From positions 124,001 through 188,000 of the forward strand of contig NZ_JNAR01000016.1 of the NCBI RefSeq assembly GCF_000760095.1: a DNA stretch of 64,000 nucleotides. Reading direction: 5' to 3'. The stretch comes from Prochlorococcus marinus str. MIT 9401 (GTDB taxonomy: Bacteria > Cyanobacteriota > Cyanobacteriia > PCC-6307 > Cyanobiaceae). Below the pieces are notes generated by a model that made no database searches, had not been told where the DNA came from, and saw nothing but the letters and a program-made list of their open reading frames with translations. Each line of letters begins with the position of its first letter. Position 1 is the stretch's first letter. Below are positions 63,706 through 64,000 of the stretch, one piece after another. The position numbers and the translations under genes are program-made.

Positions 63706-63731
63706 AAGATGTAAATATATAAACTAAAACT

Positions 63732-63920
63732 ATGAAAATAAATCCCAAAATTGATGCATTACAATTAATGCTTACTGATTTAAGAACTAGAAATGAGCCA
63801 ATAAGACATAAAGCTGCATTTAAAGGTTGTCAACCCGAATTTCAAAGTCTTGTATCAAGATTAATAAAGCAGTTAGAGGACGAATTAGTTGCTGAAAAGC
63901 TTACTAATCGTGATAGTTAA
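63732..63920 (+). CDS. Small conserved protein of unknown function
   Basis: A 62-residue soluble, helical protein starting MKINPKIDALQLMLTDLRTR, with EPIRHKAAFKGCQPEFQSLV and a Lys/Glu-rich end. The balanced composition and spacing 26 bp after the Rossmann-fold gene support it as real. No motif or family with known role. Confidence 0.62.
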   Translation: MKINPKIDALQLMLTDLRTRNEPIRHKAAFKGCQPEFQSLVSRLIKQLEDELVAEKLTNRDS

Positions 63921-63930
63921 AAAATTTAGA

Positions 63931-64000
63931 TTACTTAAATGAAATTAAGTTATCCAATTTTGCTTGTTCTGAAAGTTCATCATATCCTCCAAAAAATTTA
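63931..64000 (-). CDS. C-terminal end of a possible glutaredoxin-like protein (partial)
   Basis: Only the last 22 residues and the stop are in the window, reading KFFGGYDELSEQAKLDNLIS and ending at TAA (63931-63933). The GGYDEL stretch followed by a helix rich in Glu, Lys and Leu resembles the C-terminal end of glutaredoxins (GG[FY]D[DE]L). The start lies beyond the window, so identity is tentative. Confidence 0.4.
   Translation of the reverse strand, partial: KFFGGYDELSEQAKLDNLISFK

Noticed and set aside
1-64000. CRISPR arrays, insertion sequences, phage genes, rRNA
   Set aside because: No regularly spaced repeats, transposase-like proteins, phage structural genes or rRNA sequence were seen.

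Overview
The window is an AT-rich, densely packed chromosomal segment of a picocyanobacterium, almost certainly a high-light-adapted Prochlorococcus. The support is the very low GC with A/T third positions, overlapping or nearly abutting genes, the photosynthesis genes (psb28, a GUN4-type chlorophyll regulator, PAM68), the complete urea uptake and urease cluster, the glucosylglycerate genes, and families known mainly from cyanobacteria (DUF1816, DUF1830, DUF3082, DUF3288). No insertion sequence, prophage, CRISPR array or rRNA was seen. There is one tRNA, tRNA-Pro(GGG). The strain is not assigned.

Layout. 1-9.6 kb: a PLP decarboxylase cut by the window edge, tadA, a photorespiratory-type aminotransferase, glnA with an NtcA box and a strong terminator, a methyltransferase, an RsbW-like kinase fold, GUN4, mnmH, psb28 and an AI-2E transporter. 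9.4-15.3 kb (minus strand): secF-secD-pdhB, small membrane proteins, ispE, rsmA. 15.3-18.4 kb: rlmH, then a LexA-box-preceded umuD-umuC pair followed by a HEATH-motif protein. 18.4-35.7 kb: core housekeeping genes (dnaG, ruvA, rpsO, PAM68, dnaE, gatA, rlmB, mini-RNase III, a STAS protein with a non-standard start codon, carA, trpD, an ABC exporter, msrA, tRNA-Pro). 35.7-37.7 kb: uppP and several tiny membrane proteins. 37.8-42.6 kb: glycerate kinase, glucosyl-3-phosphoglycerate phosphatase, a GH13 sugar phosphorylase and glucosyl-3-phosphoglycerate synthase. 42.6-52.9 kb: ureC-B-A-D divergent from ureE-F-G, then urtA-B-C-D-E with an NtcA box and an attenuator-like terminator after urtA. 52.9-57 kb: a loosely packed accessory stretch of small unknown proteins. 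57-59.4 kb: a Rieske oxygenase, a 33-residue membrane peptide in the same frame, and a lone ABC ATPase. 59.4-62.3 kb: an iron module with a cysteine-rich CRP-type regulator behind two Fur-like boxes, ferritin, a third Fur-like box before a 40-residue Lys/Cys-rich peptide, and a ferric-iron-type ABC ATPase. 62.3-64 kb: nth, an NAD(P)-binding protein, a short conserved protein and the tail of a possible glutaredoxin-like gene.

How the genes fit together. Nitrogen: glnA and urtA carry nearly identical NtcA-type boxes (GTT-N8-TAC) with the same spacing to a -10 element, so ammonium assimilation and urea uptake look co-controlled. Urea imported by UrtABCDE feeds urease, and the ammonia feeds GlnA. 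The neighbouring glucosylglycerate genes make a nitrogen-free compatible solute and appear to form a closed synthesis and recycling loop. Iron: three Fur-like boxes lie within about 1.6 kb around a regulator, ferritin and an unannotated peptide. DNA damage: the umuDC cassette has a LexA-like palindrome. Ten short reading frames (31-51 residues) and the 121-codon STAS gene are described here from direct reading of the sequence. The best candidates for something new are the Fur-box Lys/Cys peptide, the STAS gene lacking any standard start codon, and the Rieske / 33-residue / ABC operon.
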